Shown here: positions 22,856 to 33,000 of the stretch, one piece after another
How the letters are laid out: the number at the start of each line of letters is the position of its first letter
How positions within the stretch are numbered: the first letter of the stretch is position 1
From: Candidatus Izemoplasmatales bacterium
GTDB taxonomy: Bacteria > Bacillota_I > Bacilli_A > Izemoplasmatales > Hujiaoplasmataceae
Reading direction: 5' to 3'
Assembly (NCBI GenBank): GCA_028691315.1
Contig: JAQUZN010000006.1
Coordinates: forward strand, 1 to 47,206
Length of the DNA stretch: 47,206 nt
The notes under the pieces: generated by a model
Told to the model about the DNA's origin: nothing
The model's database searches: none
The model's input: the letters and a program-made list of their open reading frames with translations, nothing else
Position numbers and translations under genes: made by a program

Positions 22856-24415
22856 ATGAACAGAAAACTATTTTTTTCTTCGTTAATGCTATTTTTTTTG
22901 TTATGTATGGTTGGAGGATGTAATGCAACTTCTCAATCGCTTCATTTTGAGGTAAATGGTGGATCTAATGTTTCAGATATAATTTTAGAAATTGGAACAA
23001 AAATTGAGTTTCCTGATAATCCAACGAAAGCTGGCTTTATATTTGCTGGGTGGTACTTGGATATAGAACTAACAACAGAGAATACATACAGTGTAATGCC
23101 AAAAGACGAAACAACATTGTATGCGAAATGGATTGAAGTAGTCATCGAAGATGACTCAAGTGATTATACTTACATACTCTTAGAAAATAACACTTATGAA
23201 ATCACAGGATATAAAGGTTTAAACACGACTTTGCATATACCTTCAATTTATTTAGAAAAAGCGATTTCAAGCATTGGAGAATTTGCATTCTATAACATCA
23301 ATAGTATAGAAAACGTCACAATTCCTTCAAATATAGAGAGTATAGGTTATTCAGCATTCTATAATTGTAGCAATTTAGAAAACGTCACGATTTCTGATGG
23401 AGTAATTGAGATAGGACAAAATGCATTTGCAAACTGTTTTAAGTTAACTAGTATTTTCATACCTTCAAGTGTTTCCCATATAGAAATGGATTCTTTTTGG
23501 AATAACAAAGAGTTAACAAGCATTACTGTAGATAGTGAAAATATTAGTTACTCGTCTGAAAATGGAGTCCTATTTAATAAACAAAAAAGCCTTTTAATTG
23601 TATATCCAATTGGAAAGACAGAGAGTACTTATGAAGTTTCATCAACTGTGACTCACTTAGCATCGAGTTCGTTTGCAAATTGCACAAATTTAATCGATAT
23701 CATCATACCTTCGAGTGTGATTGGTATTGAACCATCAACATTCTATAATTGTAACAATTTAAAGACAATTACAGTAGAAGATACAAATCAACAGTATGCA
23801 TCTAAAGATGGGGTATTATTTAATAAACTTAAAACGACATTGATAGCGTATCCGAAAGCGAAAATAGATACTAACTATGTTATACCAGTAAGCGTTACTA
23901 CATTAGGCCCTAATGCTTTCGAAAATTGCAATAACCTAATAAGTGTTTCGATTCCTTTAAGTGTGACTAGCATTGATTCATTGGCATTTTGGAATAACAA
24001 CAGTTTAAGAAGCATAAATGTAGAAGATGCAAACCAAAACTATTCATCTTTAGTAGGTGTGCTATTTAATAAACAAAGAACGACAATCATCATATATCCC
24101 AAAGGAAAAATAGAAACTAGTTATATAATTCCTTCTAGCGTGACTAGTATTGGCGCTAATGCGTTTGCAAATTGCGTAAATTTAACGAGTGTTGTTATTT
24201 CTTCCAATGTTACTAGCATTGGCGAAGTCGCATTCTATAATTGTACTAGTCTTTCAAGCATAATAATTCCCATAAGTGTCATAAGTACTGGTTCTTATTT
24301 ATTTGAGTACTGTGATAATTTACTAATTTTTGTAGAAGCGACTAGCAAACCTATTGGCTGGGATTCAGCATGGAATTCACATGATTTAGAAGTAGTGTGG
24401 GGATATGGATCGTAG
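22856..24415 (+). CDS. Surface lipoprotein with InlB-type and BspA-type leucine-rich repeats
   Basis: The 519-residue protein has a lipoprotein signal peptide with lipobox VGGC (Cys22). Residues about 29-94 form a Listeria-Bacteroides (InlB B-type) repeat ending GWYLDIEL...TTLYAKW. The rest is BspA-like LRR_5 repeats such as IGEFAFYNINSIENVTIPS. Within these, a longer unit containing NGVLFNK (near 23564, 23811 and 24057) recurs every 246-247 bases, about 82 residues. Such proteins lie on the outer face of the membrane and mediate binding or adhesion. GGAGG precedes the start. The repeat array could vary in length by recombination. Confidence 0.88.
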   Translation: MNRKLFFSSLMLFFLLCMVGGCNATSQSLHFEVNGGSNVSDIILEIGTKIEFPDNPTKAGFIFAGWYLDIELTTENTYSVMPKDETTLYAKWIEVVIEDDSSDYTYILLENNTYEITGYKGLNTTLHIPSIYLEKAISSIGEFAFYNINSIENVTIPSNIESIGYSAFYNCSNLENVTISDGVIEIGQNAFANCFKLTSIFIPSSVSHIEMDSFWNNKELTSITVDSENISYSSENGVLFNKQKSLLIVYPIGKTESTYEVSSTVTHLASSSFANCTNLIDIIIPSSVIGIEPSTFYNCNNLKTITVEDTNQQYASKDGVLFNKLKTTLIAYPKAKIDTNYVIPVSVTTLGPNAFENCNNLISVSIPLSVTSIDSLAFWNNNSLRSINVEDANQNYSSLVGVLFNKQRTTIIIYPKGKIETSYIIPSSVTSIGANAFANCVNLTSVVISSNVTSIGEVAFYNCTSLSSIIIPISVISTGSYLFEYCDNLLIFVEATSKPIGWDSAWNSHDLEVVWGYGS

Positions 24416-24525
24416 AAAAAAGCAAAAATATTGAACTATACTGACATAGAAACTATTAAAAAAAATGTTGAAATTATTAAGCATATAGTATAAATACATG
24501 AATTATAAATTGAAGGGATACTATA

Positions 24526-25197
24526 ATGAATATTAACAAACCATGGGATTGGAATAAAGATCAAAACGATCGTTGGTTAACGCCAAGTGAAGACTCATAT
24601 TTTCTTTTGAAACGTTGGTCAAGTCAAGGACTCAAACGGTTTTTAGATTTAGGGTGTGGACGCGGAAGACACGCAATTCTATTTTCTAAAAAGGGATTCA
24701 AGGTTACAGCGACAGATCTTTCAGAAAATGTAATTGATGAGTTAAGTAAATATGCATATGATAATAAACTATACATAAAATGTGACGTCTCTGACATGAC
24801 ATCTTTACCTTATGAAGATAACTCTTTTGATTGTTTACTCGCATATCATGTAATCTATCATACAAATCGTGATGGAGTAAGAAATGCTTTAAAAGAAATA
24901 TATAGGGTAGTTAGAAATGAAGGAGAAGTGTTTTTAACATTTGGTTCAAGTATAACCTTAGAAAAAACATTTGGAAAATATGAATTTCTAGAGGACCGAG
25001 TGATAATCAAAAATGAAGATGGAGCTGAAACTGGTGTTCCTCATTTTTACCCAAATGATGAAGACTTAAAGGAACTATTGAAAAATTTTGAAGTTATTGA
25101 AATACGGCTATCTCAAAATGTAGATTTATATAATAATATTCACAAGTCTTTTCACTATTTTATACTTGCTAAAGTTAAAAAAAATAATATTAATTGA
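24526..25197 (+). CDS. Class I SAM-dependent methyltransferase
   Basis: This 223-residue protein has motif I DLGCGRGRHAILFSKKG (41-57), the acidic VTATDLS at the end of beta-2, CDVSDMTSLPYEDNSFD and the post-I LLAYHVIYH segment, all of the Methyltransf_11/25 type. It resembles small-molecule methyltransferases that act on an unknown acceptor (for example, tellurite or thiopurine-like detoxification enzymes). AAGGGA precedes the ATG. No neighbour gives the substrate. Confidence 0.87.
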   Translation: MNINKPWDWNKDQNDRWLTPSEDSYFLLKRWSSQGLKRFLDLGCGRGRHAILFSKKGFKVTATDLSENVIDELSKYAYDNKLYIKCDVSDMTSLPYEDNSFDCLLAYHVIYHTNRDGVRNALKEIYRVVRNEGEVFLTFGSSITLEKTFGKYEFLEDRVIIKNEDGAETGVPHFYPNDEDLKELLKNFEVIEIRLSQNVDLYNNIHKSFHYFILAKVKKNNIN

Positions 25198-25374
25198 TTT
25201 GACATTAATTTTCTGTTTAATAGATAGCATTAGTCAGGCAAATTAATAAAGTTTTAACAATGAAATTCATCCAGTTACTACGCTTATTAATGAAGTAAAA
25301 ATTCCTTTTGTTTGTTCTTGATAATAATAAAAGTGTGAACGAAAAGTTGAGCCAAAATCATGGTCAATTTTATG

Positions 25375-25402
25375 TTTACATAAATTAGTTATGTGTTATA
25401 AT
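25375..25402 (+). promoter_or_regulatory. Promoter of the purine operon
   Basis: TTTACA (25375-25380), a 16-base gap and TATAAT (25397-25402) preceded by TGT form an extended -10 promoter. The expected start is about 60 bases before the riboswitch aptamer. Confidence 0.75.
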
Positions 25403-25466
25403 AAAAATATGATTTGCATGTATAAGTATAATTTTATATATGAATCAAAAAATTGAATATTTGAAA

Positions 25467-25534
25467 TTGCATATAATCGCTTAAATATGGTAAGCAAGTC
25501 TCTACCCTAGGCCGTAAATTCTAGGACTATGCAA
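25467..25534 (+). ncRNA. Guanine-class purine riboswitch aptamer
   Basis: The three-way junction is visible: P1 TTGCATA (25467-25473)/TATGCAA (25528-25534); P2 GCTTA/TAAGC with loop AATATGG; the joining segment GTCTCTACC; P3 CCTAG/CTAGG with loop GCCGTAAATT; and GACTATG at the end. The base matching position 74 is C (GACTATG rather than GATTATG), predicting guanine or hypoxanthine rather than adenine. It is followed by an intrinsic terminator, so purine excess should switch the operon off. Confidence 0.93.
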
Positions 25535-25553
25535 AGAACAAAATCATTAATAT

Positions 25554-25593
25554 AATGAGATTTTTTCTTTGTGTGAAAAAGTCTCATTTTTTT
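25554..25593 (+). terminator. Riboswitch-controlled terminator
   Basis: AATGAGATTTTTTC (25554-25567) pairs with GAAAAAGTCTCATT (25575-25588), with one T-G pair, and more T follow. It begins 20 bases after the aptamer and 20 bases before the purE ATG, as expected of the expression platform. Confidence 0.88.
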
Positions 25594-25612
25594 AATTTTT
25601 AAAGGAGGATAT

Positions 25613-26095
25613 ATGAATAATATTGCTGTAATTATGGGTTCAAAATCTGATTGGGAGGTAATGAAAAACGCATGTATAGTTCTTGATGAATTAAATATTT
25701 TGTATACAAGCGAAGTAGTTAGCGCTCATCGGACACCAAAAAAACTATATGAGTTTGCACAAAACGCAAAATCTTTAGGCATTAAAGTAATCATAGCCGG
25801 TGCTGGAGGTGCAGCCCATTTACCTGGAATGGTTGCGTCTTTAACTACTTTACCAGTAATAGCCGTTCCAATTAAATCTTCAAAACTTTCAGGACTTGAT
25901 TCTTTGCTTTCAATTGTTCAGATGCCTAGCGGTGTTCCTGTTGCTTGTATGGCTATAGATGGTGCAAAGAACGCAGGGCTATTTGCCGCAGCAATTTTGG
26001 CTTTAGAAGATGATGATATCTCAAAAAGATTAGAAGAATATCGAGAAAACCAAACAAACCAAGTATTAAATGAAAGTAAATTAACAATTAAATGA
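25613..26095 (+). CDS. purE: N5-carboxyaminoimidazole ribonucleotide mutase
   Basis: This 160-residue class I PurE moves the carboxyl group of N5-CAIR to give [13 protein letters not shown] (about 9-17), SAHRTP (about 43-48) with the catalytic His, and [14 protein letters not shown] mark the active site. Length is normal. It is the first gene of the purine operon and overlaps purK by four bases (ATGA), coupling the two halves of the carboxylation step. Confidence 0.97.
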   Translation: MNNIAVIMGSKSDWEVMKNACIVLDELNILYTSEVVSAHRTPKKLYEFAQNAKSLGIKVIIAGAGGAAHLPGMVASLTTLPVIAVPIKSSKLSGLDSLLSIVQMPSGVPVACMAIDGAKNAGLFAAAILALEDDDISKRLEEYRENQTNQVLNESKLTIK

Positions 26096-27156
26096 ATATC
26101 GGAATAATCGGTGGTGGACAGTTGGGGATGATGATGGCTAGAGAAGCTATCAAATTAGGTCATAAAATTATTTCTCTTGATCCAAGTAAAAGTTGTTCAA
26201 TAACAAAATATGCTTCTATTCATTTAGTTTATAACTATTACGATGAAGAAGGAATTAAAAAACTGATAGCAAGTAGTGATGTTATTACATATGAATTTGA
26301 GAATATTAACAAAGAAGTTATCACTTCATTAACTGATAAATTACCTCAAAAAATACAGGCTTTAGAGATATCTCAAAACCGCCTTAAAGAAAAAGAACTA
26401 GCAAAGTCTTTAGGGATTCAGACTGCAAAATTCAAAAAATATATCGATAAAACAGATCTTTTCTATCCTTCAATAATTAAAAGTATTATGGGGGGATATG
26501 ATGGAAAAGGACAACTTTTAATAAAAGATAAATTAGACTTTAAACCTGAACTTCTAAATGTTGGAACCAATTATATTATTGAAGAAATCATTGATTTTGA
26601 CTATGAAATATCTGTTATTTCCACAAGAGACTCATTTGGTAAAATTGTATATTATCCAGTCCCAAAGAATGTTCATAAAAACGGTATTTTGTTTACTTCA
26701 ATAATAACGAAGGATGTTCCATTAAATGTAATAGATAGGGCAAAAGCATATACGATGAAAATCTTAGAAAGCCTCGACTATATTGGAACTCTAGCTGTTG
26801 AGTTTTTTGTAAGAGGAACGGACGTACTATTTAATGAATTTGCTCCAAGGCCACATAATTCTGGGCATTATACAATTGAAGGATGTAATGTTAGTCAGTT
26901 TAAAAATCATATACTAGCAATCACAAGTAACCATGTGATAGAGCCATTACTATTAGCCGATTCAATCATGATTAATGTTCTAGGTCAGAATTTAGGCTAT
27001 TTTGATAAAGCAAGGCAATTAAGTAATGTTTACATACACGATTATTATAAACAGGAAGCTTTCGTTAATCGAAAGATGGGACATATTACGATTATTGGAA
27101 CTTCTAAGGAAGATTGTATAAGGAAAATGGATTTAATTATTGGAGAGCAGAAATGA
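26092..27156 (+). CDS. purK: N5-carboxyaminoimidazole ribonucleotide synthase
   Basis: The 354-residue ATP-grasp enzyme makes N5-CAIR from AIR, ATP and bicarbonate. The N-terminal [17 protein letters not shown] is the family hallmark. MGGYDGKGQ is the ATP-grasp loop, and [19 protein letters not shown] is the catalytic end of the domain. It starts within the purE stop and ends within the purL start (ATGA overlaps on both sides). Confidence 0.96.
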   Translation: MNIGIIGGGQLGMMMAREAIKLGHKIISLDPSKSCSITKYASIHLVYNYYDEEGIKKLIASSDVITYEFENINKEVITSLTDKLPQKIQALEISQNRLKEKELAKSLGIQTAKFKKYIDKTDLFYPSIIKSIMGGYDGKGQLLIKDKLDFKPELLNVGTNYIIEEIIDFDYEISVISTRDSFGKIVYYPVPKNVHKNGILFTSIITKDVPLNVIDRAKAYTMKILESLDYIGTLAVEFFVRGTDVLFNEFAPRPHNSGHYTIEGCNVSQFKNHILAITSNHVIEPLLLADSIMINVLGQNLGYFDKARQLSNVYIHDYYKQEAFVNRKMGHITIIGTSKEDCIRKMDLIIGEQK

Positions 27157-30100
27157 TAGACAGAAGAGTTTTTGTTGAAAGAAAAATTGGATATGAGTTA
27201 GAAAAAGAACACATGATTAAACTAATTAAAGATTTATTTAATCTAGAATTTCCAACGCTTCGATATATAATATCATATGATATTTTTAGTATCGAAGAAG
27301 AAACTTTAGAAATCGCGAAACAAGGGATTTTATCTGAGCCAAATCGGGACAATATTTTTGAAAAAATTGATTTATCTAAAACGGTGATTGCTATCGAGCC
27401 TTTACCTGGTCAGTTTGACCAAAGAGCCGAATCAGCAGTACAGTGTATTAAAATTATTAGTCCTTCATCAGATGTAGTTATTACTAGTGGTTACTTATTT
27501 ATGTTTAATGAAGAGATTCAAGAATTGGAATTAAATAAACTAAAAAAATACTTTATCAATGAAGTTGAAGTAAGAGAAAAAGACTTATCTAGTTTAAATA
27601 AAGCAATATCAAAAAAGGCAAAAGCCGTGATGGTCATTGATAGTTTTATAGATTTTGATGACACTTCATTAAAAACATTTTATGAAGAGAATAGTCTTGC
27701 AATGTCTTTTGATGATTTAAGATTTGTCCAAAATTATTTTAAAAATGATGAACATAGAAATCCATATGAAACTGAGATAAAAGTATTAGATACATATTGG
27801 AGTGATCATTGTCGACATACAACTTTTGAAACGTTGATTCAAGAAGTCGTTTTTGAAAAAGGAAGAATCTCAGAAATGATTGAGAAAACTTTCAAAGAGT
27901 ATTTAGAAACAAGACATTTACTAGGAATAAATAAGCCAATTACATTAATGGATATTGCGACTATTAATAGTAAGTTAGAAAAAAACAATAAAAATCTTGC
28001 CGATTTAGAAATAAGCGATGAAGTGAATGCGTGTAGTATATATATTGATGTGGATGTTGATAAAGACACTGAAAAGTGGTTGTTGATGTTCAAAAATGAA
28101 ACACACAATCATCCGACAGAAATAGAACCCTTTGGAGGCGCATCTACTTGCATAGGGGGAGCTATCAGAGATCCACTAAGCGGAAGAAGTTATGTTTATG
28201 GCGCAATGAGAATTACCGGTGCAGCAGATATTACAAAACCACTAAGTGAAACATTAGAAGGAAAATTACCTCAAAGATTAATAAGTACAGGTGCTGCAAG
28301 CGGGTACTCTTCCTATGGAAATCAAATAGGGCTACCTACTACTTTTGTGAATGAAGTATTTCATGAAGGTTTTCTAGCAAAAAGACTGGAAGTAGGCGCA
28401 GTCATAGGAGCAGTAAAAGCCTCTGATATTATAAGACAAAAGCCAAAAAGTGAGGATTTAATTATCTTATTAGGTGGAAGAACAGGCAGAGATGGAATTG
28501 GTGGAGCTACTGGCTCATCCAAAATCCAAAATAAAAAATCGTTGTCTGAAGCTTCTACTGAGGTCCAAAAAGGAAATGCTCCTGAAGAAAGAAAAATCCA
28601 AAGATTATTTAGAAATCCAGCTGTTACAAAGATAATAAAAAAATCGAATGATTTTGGTGCAGGAGGAGTTTGTGTAGCTATTGGTGAATTAGCTGATGGC
28701 ATTGAAATATATTTAGATGATGTATTAGTTAAATATCAAGGAATTAATGGAACAGAACTGGCAATATCTGAATCGCAAGAAAGAATGGCAGTAGTGATAG
28801 ATAGAAATGATAAGGATCAGTTTATTAATTTTTGCCATGAAGAAAATATTGAAGCAAAAGCGATTGCTAAAGTCACAAATACCAACCGTCTTACTATGAA
28901 CTGGGAAGGTCAAAAAATTTGCGATATTAAGCGAGAATTCATTGATACATCGGGCGTTAGACAAACGACAAATGTGGTAGTTCTTGAACCCAGTAAAACT
29001 TTACCTTTTGCAAAAGATTATCAAGGAAACTTATTAAAAGATAAAATCTTAAACATGTTAAAAGCTCACAATATAGCATCCCTTCAAGGCTTGAGTGAAA
29101 TGTTTGACTCTTCAATTGGAAGAACAACAGTTCTATCACCATATGGAGGAAAGTTTAGAAACACCAAAACATTCTCTAGTGTTCAAAAGATTCCGGTAAT
29201 AGGTAAAAACACGAGTACAGTGAGTATTATGGCTTATGGATATAATCCCATGATTTCAAGTTGGAGTCCTTACCACGGGTCAACTTATGCAATCATCGAT
29301 TCAGTTGCAAAAGTTGTTTGTACAGGTGGAGACTACTTCAAAATTCGATTTACTTTCCAAGAGTATTTTGAAAAACTGCTTAATGACCCCAAAAAATGGG
29401 GAAAGCCAGTTTCTGCGCTTCTAGGTGCATATAAGACACTGAAAAGCTTTAATCTTGCTGCTATAGGTGGAAAAGATTCAATGAGTGGAACTTTTCATGA
29501 TATAAATGTTCCACCAACATTAATTTCATTTGCAATAACAACGGATAAGGTAGAAAACATTATTTCTCCTGAGTTTAAAAAGCCAAACAATTATCTATAT
29601 TTATTCAAATATGAAATTGATAACTGCTATTTACCTAACATTGAAACACTAAAAAGTAATTACCAATTTATCCAAAATTTAATTACAAAGAAAGTCATTG
29701 TTAGTGCATCTCCTTTGATGGAAGGAGGGCTTTCTGAGGCGATAATAAAATCAACATTTGGGAATGAAATCGGAGTTCAAGTAGAAACTGATCAAAAACT
29801 ATTTGATTATAACTATGGCGCTATTCTAGTTGAGAGTACAGCTTTAATTGAATATAAAGATGCAGAGTATCTAGGAAGAACTACGAATCAAAAAGTAATT
29901 TCAATCAATCGAACTACTCTTAGTATTAAAGAATGTCTAGATGCAAATGAATCAACATTTAAAGAGATTTACCCAGTTACGCACTCAAGCATAATGAATA
30001 AAATTAATCCGAACACTAAAAAATTGACACAATCATTTACTAGAGACAAAGTCAAAGAAGTTATCGTATTTAACCCTGTATTTCCAGGAACCAATTGTGA

Positions 30101-30869
30101 GTACGATACCGAAGCTGCATTCGTAAGAGAAGGCGCGAAAGTCATAACATCAATTTTTAAAAACCAAAACGAAGAGGATGTTCTTCAATCAATTAACGAG
30201 TTTGTTAGATTACTAGATAAATCGCATGTTTTAATGCTAAGCGGTGGCTTTAGTAGTGGGGATGAACCTGACGGAAGCGGAAAGTTCATCACTTCAGTAT
30301 TAAAAAATGAAAAAGTATCTAAAGCAATAGATAGATTTTTAAAAAATAAAAACTTAATTCTAGGAATCTGCAATGGTTTTCAAGCTTTAGTGAAGTCAGG
30401 GTTATTACCATATGGCAAAATAACACCTTTAAAAGATGGTTCCCCAACATTATTTAAGAACGATATCAATAGACATATAGCTAAATTTACAGACACAAAA
30501 GTGTCAAGTTTAAATTCCCCTTGGTTAAGCTCTTTCACCCTAGATGAAAGACATACAATCCCTATGAGCCATGGCGAAGGCAAATTTATAATTAATGAAC
30601 AAGAGTATCAAGAACTGGTTAGTAACAATCAAATTGCTTTTCAATATGTTGATGAATTAAATCAGCCAACATATAATCCTTTCTTTAATGTCAATGGATC
30701 TAGTTATGCTATTGAAGGATTAATCTCAAAAAACGGTTTGATCCTAGGAAAAATGGGCCATTCAGAAAGATATGAAATAGGACTATTTAAGAATATTACA
30801 GGAAATCTAAATCAAAACATATTCAAAAATGCAATTCAATATTTTAAAACAGGAGGAATAAATGGATAA
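27153..30869 (+). CDS. purL: Phosphoribosylformylglycinamidine synthase, single-chain
   Basis: ATG 27153 (GGAG seven bases upstream) is chosen over an in-frame TTG 39 bases earlier, giving 1238 residues. Synthase core motifs are visible: YWSDHCRHTTF, KNETHNHPTEIEPFGGASTCIGGAIRD and GGRTGRDGIGGATGSS. The C-terminal glutaminase domain (about 1000-1238) has FPGTNCEYD, GICNGFQAL with the catalytic Cys, and MSHGEGKF. So PurL and PurQ functions are on one chain, as in the clade-II Firmicutes type; no separate purS or purQ is needed. It makes FGAM from FGAR, ATP and glutamine. Confidence 0.96.
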   Translation: MIDRRVFVERKIGYELEKEHMIKLIKDLFNLEFPTLRYIISYDIFSIEEETLEIAKQGILSEPNRDNIFEKIDLSKTVIAIEPLPGQFDQRAESAVQCIKIISPSSDVVITSGYLFMFNEEIQELELNKLKKYFINEVEVREKDLSSLNKAISKKAKAVMVIDSFIDFDDTSLKTFYEENSLAMSFDDLRFVQNYFKNDEHRNPYETEIKVLDTYWSDHCRHTTFETLIQEVVFEKGRISEMIEKTFKEYLETRHLLGINKPITLMDIATINSKLEKNNKNLADLEISDEVNACSIYIDVDVDKDTEKWLLMFKNETHNHPTEIEPFGGASTCIGGAIRDPLSGRSYVYGAMRITGAADITKPLSETLEGKLPQRLISTGAASGYSSYGNQIGLPTTFVNEVFHEGFLAKRLEVGAVIGAVKASDIIRQKPKSEDLIILLGGRTGRDGIGGATGSSKIQNKKSLSEASTEVQKGNAPEERKIQRLFRNPAVTKIIKKSNDFGAGGVCVAIGELADGIEIYLDDVLVKYQGINGTELAISESQERMAVVIDRNDKDQFINFCHEENIEAKAIAKVTNTNRLTMNWEGQKICDIKREFIDTSGVRQTTNVVVLEPSKTLPFAKDYQGNLLKDKILNMLKAHNIASLQGLSEMFDSSIGRTTVLSPYGGKFRNTKTFSSVQKIPVIGKNTSTVSIMAYGYNPMISSWSPYHGSTYAIIDSVAKVVCTGGDYFKIRFTFQEYFEKLLNDPKKWGKPVSALLGAYKTLKSFNLAAIGGKDSMSGTFHDINVPPTLISFAITTDKVENIISPEFKKPNNYLYLFKYEIDNCYLPNIETLKSNYQFIQNLITKKVIVSASPLMEGGLSEAIIKSTFGNEIGVQVETDQKLFDYNYGAILVESTALIEYKDAEYLGRTTNQKVISINRTTLSIKECLDANESTFKEIYPVTHSSIMNKINPNTKKLTQSFTRDKVKEVIVFNPVFPGTNCEYDTEAAFVREGAKVITSIFKNQNEEDVLQSINEFVRLLDKSHVLMLSGGFSSGDEPDGSGKFITSVLKNEKVSKAIDRFLKNKNLILGICNGFQALVKSGLLPYGKITPLKDGSPTLFKNDINRHIAKFTDTKVSSLNSPWLSSFTLDERHTIPMSHGEGKFIINEQEYQELVSNNQIAFQYVDELNQPTYNPFFNVNGSSYAIEGLISKNGLILGKMGHSERYEIGLFKNITGNLNQNIFKNAIQYFKTGGING

Positions 30870-31566
30870 TTTAACTTTGATTTATGAGGGCAAAGCAAAA
30901 AAAGTATATTCGACTGAAAATCCAAATGAGGTAATAATCTATTACAAAGATGATGCTACCGCTTTTAATGGTGTAAAAAAAGCAAATATCGCTGATAAAG
31001 GTATCTTAAATAATCAAATCTCTGAAATACTCTTTATAGCATTAGAAAATGCAGGAATTCCGAGTCATTTTATCAAAAGAATTGATGAAAGAAGTCAGTT
31101 ATGTAAAAAAGTTGAAATCATTAAAGTTGAAGCGATAGTTAGAAATGTAATTGCTGGATCTATGGCTAAACGTCTTCAAATTCCTGAAGGAACAATTCCC
31201 AAAAATACAATCATCGAAATTTGTTATAAAAATGATGAGTTAGGTGATCCACTAATCAATGATCACCATGCAGTTGCTTTAAATATATGCAGTTATGAAG
31301 AACTTGATACAATTTATGCAATGACAAGAAAGATTAATGAAGTATTAACAGCGTTTTTCCTAAAACAACAAATTAGACTTATTGATTTTAAGGTTGAGTT
31401 TGGAAGAACTTCCAATGGCGAAATCATCCTTGCAGATGAGATTAGTCCAGATACATGTAGATTATGGGACTTAAAAACAAATGAAAAACTTGATAAAGAT
31501 AGATTCAGAAGAGATTTAGGAAATGTTAAAGAAGCTTATATCGAAATTCTAACAAGAATTAAATAG
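30862..31566 (+). CDS. purC: SAICAR synthase
   Basis: The 234-residue enzyme condenses CAIR with aspartate. YEGKAKKVYSTEN at the N-terminus, SHFIKRIDERSQL, and DEISPDTCRLWDL are the typical family motifs. It overlaps purL by eight bases and has an internal AGGAGG site. Length matches the bacterial single-domain form. Confidence 0.96.
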   Translation: MDNLTLIYEGKAKKVYSTENPNEVIIYYKDDATAFNGVKKANIADKGILNNQISEILFIALENAGIPSHFIKRIDERSQLCKKVEIIKVEAIVRNVIAGSMAKRLQIPEGTIPKNTIIEICYKNDELGDPLINDHHAVALNICSYEELDTIYAMTRKINEVLTAFFLKQQIRLIDFKVEFGRTSNGEIILADEISPDTCRLWDLKTNEKLDKDRFRRDLGNVKEAYIEILTRIK

Positions 31567-31575
31567 GGGTTATTC

Positions 31576-32991
31576 ATGAATGAAATCGATTATTTATATC
31601 AAGACAAATTGAATGAAGAGTGTGGTGTATTTGGCGTGATAAATGTACATAACTCACAAGAGGTTATGTACTACGGGTTACACTCACTACAACATAGAGG
31701 GCAAGAAGGCTGTGGAATAGTTTCTACAGACGGTAAGAAATTCTTCCAAGTTAAGGGCGAAGGTTTAGTTACTGAAGTCTTTAACGAATATAATTTAAAA
31801 GAACTACAGTGTGAAGCTGCTATAGGTCATGTCAGATATTCTACAAGTGGAGGTGGAGGAATTGAAAATGTTCAACCATTTCTATTTAGACATACTACTG
31901 GTGATTTTGCTTTATGTCACAATGGAAATCTTGTCAATTCCAAAGAATTAAGAAGAGAACTAGAAATTCATGGGTCGATATTTCAGTCTACATCTGATTC
32001 AGAGATTTTTGCACATCTACTTAAGAAAGACACTCAAAAAGACCGCCAACAGGCAATTAAGGATGCCTTAAATCAAATTGAGGGGGCTTTTGCTTTTCTT
32101 GCTTTAGATAATGAAAAATTATATATAATGAGAGATAAAAACTCATTAAGACCTTTGTCACTAGCGAAACTCAATGGCGGATATGTTGTATCTAGTGAGA
32201 CTTGTGCTTTTGAAGTAGTTGGGGCAACTTTTATAAGAGATATTTACCCTGGAGAAATTTTAACTATTGATAAATTTGGCAAGATGATTTCTGATCGATA
32301 TGCAGAAAAGACATATGATAACCTGTGTGCGATGGAGTATATCTATTTCTCAAGACCAGATTCCGATTTGGAAGGTAAAAATGTTCATGCCTCTAGAAAA
32401 GAAGCTGGAAAGATTCTTGCAAGAGAAGCACCAGTAGAGGCAGACGTTGTTGTCTGGGTACCAGATTCTTCTACAAGTGCAAGTATTGGATTTGCTGAAG
32501 AAAGCAAAATCCCATCTGAAATGGGCTTGATTAAAAACAAGTATGTAGGAAGGACTTTTATTCAACCCTCTCAAGCTATGCGAGAAAAAGGCGTTAAAAT
32601 GAAACTTTCAGCTATCCCTTCCATTGTTTCTGGAAAGCGAGTAGTCGTAATTGATGATTCACTAGTAAGAGGAACTACTTCAAAAAAAATAGTGAAACTA
32701 TTAAGAGATGCAGGAGCTTTAGAGGTTCATATGCGGATTGCTTCGCCACCAATCACTCATCCATGTGTTTATGGAGTAGATACTTCAACATACGATGAAT
32801 TACTAGCAGCTAAGTATTCTGTAGAAGAAATCAGAAAAATCATTGATGCTGATTCCTTAGCTTATCTTTCAGAAGCCGGAATTCTAAAAGCTTGTGGAAG
32901 AAAGAAGATGTGCTTATCATGTTTTAATGGAAAATATCCAACATATTTATATCATGCCATTAAAGACATTAATAAAGATGGAAAATTTTAG
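31576..32991 (+). CDS. purF: Amidophosphoribosyltransferase
   Basis: The 471-residue enzyme catalyses the first step, PRPP plus glutamine to phosphoribosylamine. The catalytic Cys16 in EECGVFG implies a short propeptide that is removed, as in the Bacillus enzyme. HRGQEGCGI and the PRPP loop VVVIDDSLVRGTTS are clear. Cysteines in HPCVYG and CLSCFNGKYP suggest the oxygen-sensitive 4Fe-4S cluster of the Bacillus type. It is the committed enzyme and usually feedback-inhibited by purine nucleotides. Confidence 0.97.
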   Translation: MNEIDYLYQDKLNEECGVFGVINVHNSQEVMYYGLHSLQHRGQEGCGIVSTDGKKFFQVKGEGLVTEVFNEYNLKELQCEAAIGHVRYSTSGGGGIENVQPFLFRHTTGDFALCHNGNLVNSKELRRELEIHGSIFQSTSDSEIFAHLLKKDTQKDRQQAIKDALNQIEGAFAFLALDNEKLYIMRDKNSLRPLSLAKLNGGYVVSSETCAFEVVGATFIRDIYPGEILTIDKFGKMISDRYAEKTYDNLCAMEYIYFSRPDSDLEGKNVHASRKEAGKILAREAPVEADVVVWVPDSSTSASIGFAEESKIPSEMGLIKNKYVGRTFIQPSQAMREKGVKMKLSAIPSIVSGKRVVVIDDSLVRGTTSKKIVKLLRDAGALEVHMRIASPPITHPCVYGVDTSTYDELLAAKYSVEEIRKIIDADSLAYLSEAGILKACGRKKMCLSCFNGKYPTYLYHAIKDINKDGKF

Positions 32992-33000
32992 GAGAATGAA

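Larger units (their letters stand above)
25198..25612. other. Leader region of the purine operon
   Basis: No gene. The first 170 bases hold nothing clear. The remainder holds a promoter (25375-25402), a purine riboswitch aptamer (25467-25534), its terminator (25554-25593) and the purE ribosome-binding site AAAGGAGG. Confidence 0.85.

Noticed and set aside
18419-25197. Integron-like cassette array (GNAT, MBL, nucleotidyltransferase, GNAT, methyltransferase)
   Set aside because: Hairpins between genes are not consistent attC-like sites, there is no tyrosine integrase, genes have separate promoters, and one gene is reversed.
27114-27152. Earlier TTG start for purL
   Set aside because: It lies within purK without a ribosome site. 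ATG 27153 has GGAG and the ATGA overlap typical of the operon.
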